Source of the DNA: CAYNJG01 sp965216885
Lineage (GTDB): Bacteria > Planctomycetota > Planctomycetia > Pirellulales > Pirellulaceae
Direction: 5' to 3'
NCBI GenBank assembly: GCA_965216885.1
Contig: OZ244209.1
Span: 5,828,001-5,892,000, forward strand
DNA: 64,000 nt
Shown here: piece by piece, positions 63,403 to 64,000 of the stretch
How positions within the stretch are numbered: the stretch's first letter is position 1
How the letters are laid out: every line of letters starts with the position of its first letter
Notes under the pieces: generated by a model
Databases searched by the model: none
What the model was told of the DNA's origin: nothing
The model's input: only the letters and a program-made list of their open reading frames with translations
Position numbers and translations under genes: made by a program

Positions 63403-64000
63403 GTGACAACGACCCTTTCTTCACCCGCAACCGCGATCGATGGACTCCGCGAAATTGGCAGAGAATTTCACGCTCGCGGTTGGTCCGTTGGTACCAGCAG
63501 CAATTACAGCGTCGTGATGTCTCGCGACCCACTGGAGTTACTCGTTACCGCCAGTGGCAAAGACAAAGGCAAACTGGAAACGACCGACTTCGTGCGCGTG
63601 GGCGCAGACGGGCAACCAACCTTCAACGGCCAGCCCAAATCGTCCGCCGAAACGCTCATTCACACCGTGCTGGCCACGCTGCCGGATGTCGGAGCAATCC
63701 TGCACACGCATTCGGTGTGGGGCACACTGCTTTCGGAACTCCATTTTGGCGACGGTGGCTTCGAGATCGAAGGCTACGAAATGCTGAAGGGACTCGATGG
63801 CGTAAAAACGCACGAGCACACCGAGTGGGTTGAGATCTTCGACAACACGCAAGACATCGCCAGCCTGGCCGACGAAATCAGTCGCCATCTGGGAGATCCC
63901 AATCGCCGCTGGCAACACGGATTTCTGATGCGACAACACGGACTCTACACATGGGGACGTGACCTGTTCGAAGCCCGCCGGCACATTGAAATTTTTGAAT
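63403..64000 (+). CDS. mtnB: methylthioribulose-1-phosphate dehydratase, truncated by the window edge
   Basis: The frame from GTG 63403 stays open to the window end and gives about 199 residues of a class II aldolase-family protein. MtnB acts in the methionine salvage pathway. The zinc ligands appear as HTHS (ILHTHSVWG) and a distal HG (MRQHGLYTWG). The Glu-rich loop (EIEGYEMLKGLDG) and SVGTSSNYSVVMSRDP opening also match. Start and annotation are inferred from similarity to MtnB; the C-terminus is outside the window. Confidence 0.82.
   Translation, partial: MTTTLSSPATAIDGLREIGREFHARGWSVGTSSNYSVVMSRDPLELLVTASGKDKGKLETTDFVRVGADGQPTFNGQPKSSAETLIHTVLATLPDVGAILHTHSVWGTLLSELHFGDGGFEIEGYEMLKGLDGVKTHEHTEWVEIFDNTQDIASLADEISRHLGDPNRRWQHGFLMRQHGLYTWGRDLFEARRHIEIFE

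Noticed and set aside
1..64000. CRISPR arrays, tRNA or rRNA genes, insertion sequences
   Set aside because: No regularly spaced repeats, cloverleaf, rRNA-like segment or transposase gene was seen.

Overview
The window looks like a chromosomal segment of a planctomycete, probably of the Pirellulaceae group. This rests on gene content: DUF1559 prepilin-like proteins, PEP-CTERM and LEPR-XLL surface proteins with dockerin-like repeats, a BBP7-type outer-membrane barrel, an ECF sigma factor paired with a WD40 Ser/Thr kinase, McsA/McsB, and a C30-type carotenoid cluster. No rRNA, tRNA, CRISPR array, insertion sequence or replication origin was found. The last gene (mtnB-like) runs off the right edge.

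Layout. Positions 1-3.4 kb hold small housekeeping genes (a YdeI/DUF1905 protein, a rhomboid protease, a ParA-type ATPase). Positions 3.4-19 kb are loose and accessory-like: long gene-poor stretches, four PEP-CTERM proteins (one without its 5' end), a HEAT-repeat lipoprotein, a solitary reverse transcriptase, a DUF1559/lipoprotein pair, and the sigma factor/kinase pair. The gaps here carry a diverged family of dispersed repeats, including a perfect 93-bp direct repeat around an ECF sigma remnant and the HEAT gene. From about 19 kb on, genes are tightly packed and conserved: BBP7 protein, coaD, a class V aminotransferase, a purine nucleoside phosphorylase, a DapA-family lyase overlapping fetA and fetB, a 1507-residue LEPR-XLL/CotH surface protein, an L,D-transpeptidase-like protein, ilvE, a LolCD-like exporter, lysS, a lipase-like hydrolase, trpE divergent from mcsA-mcsB, and then the carotenoid cluster.

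The carotenoid cluster (about 54.0 to 45.5 kb, all on the minus strand) runs desaturase, squalene/phytoene synthase, ispH, aldehyde dehydrogenase, second CrtN/CrtP-like oxidase, PlsC-type acyltransferase, family 2 glycosyltransferase. The gene set matches staphyloxanthin-type C30 chemistry (desaturate, oxidise to aldehyde and acid, glycosylate, acylate), with an isoprenoid precursor enzyme built in. After it come a haem-c protein, an M48 protease, a Tat-exported NHL-propeller protein, a polytopic membrane protein, an orphan ABC ATPase, leuA, a zinc-ribbon protein and mtnB.

The most striking signal is upstream of leuA. A sigma-70-like promoter, a 16-residue leader peptide with eight leucines, an antiterminator pairing that starts at the leader stop codon, and a terminator hairpin with seven U residues lie in that order. 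Together they form a classical leucine attenuator.
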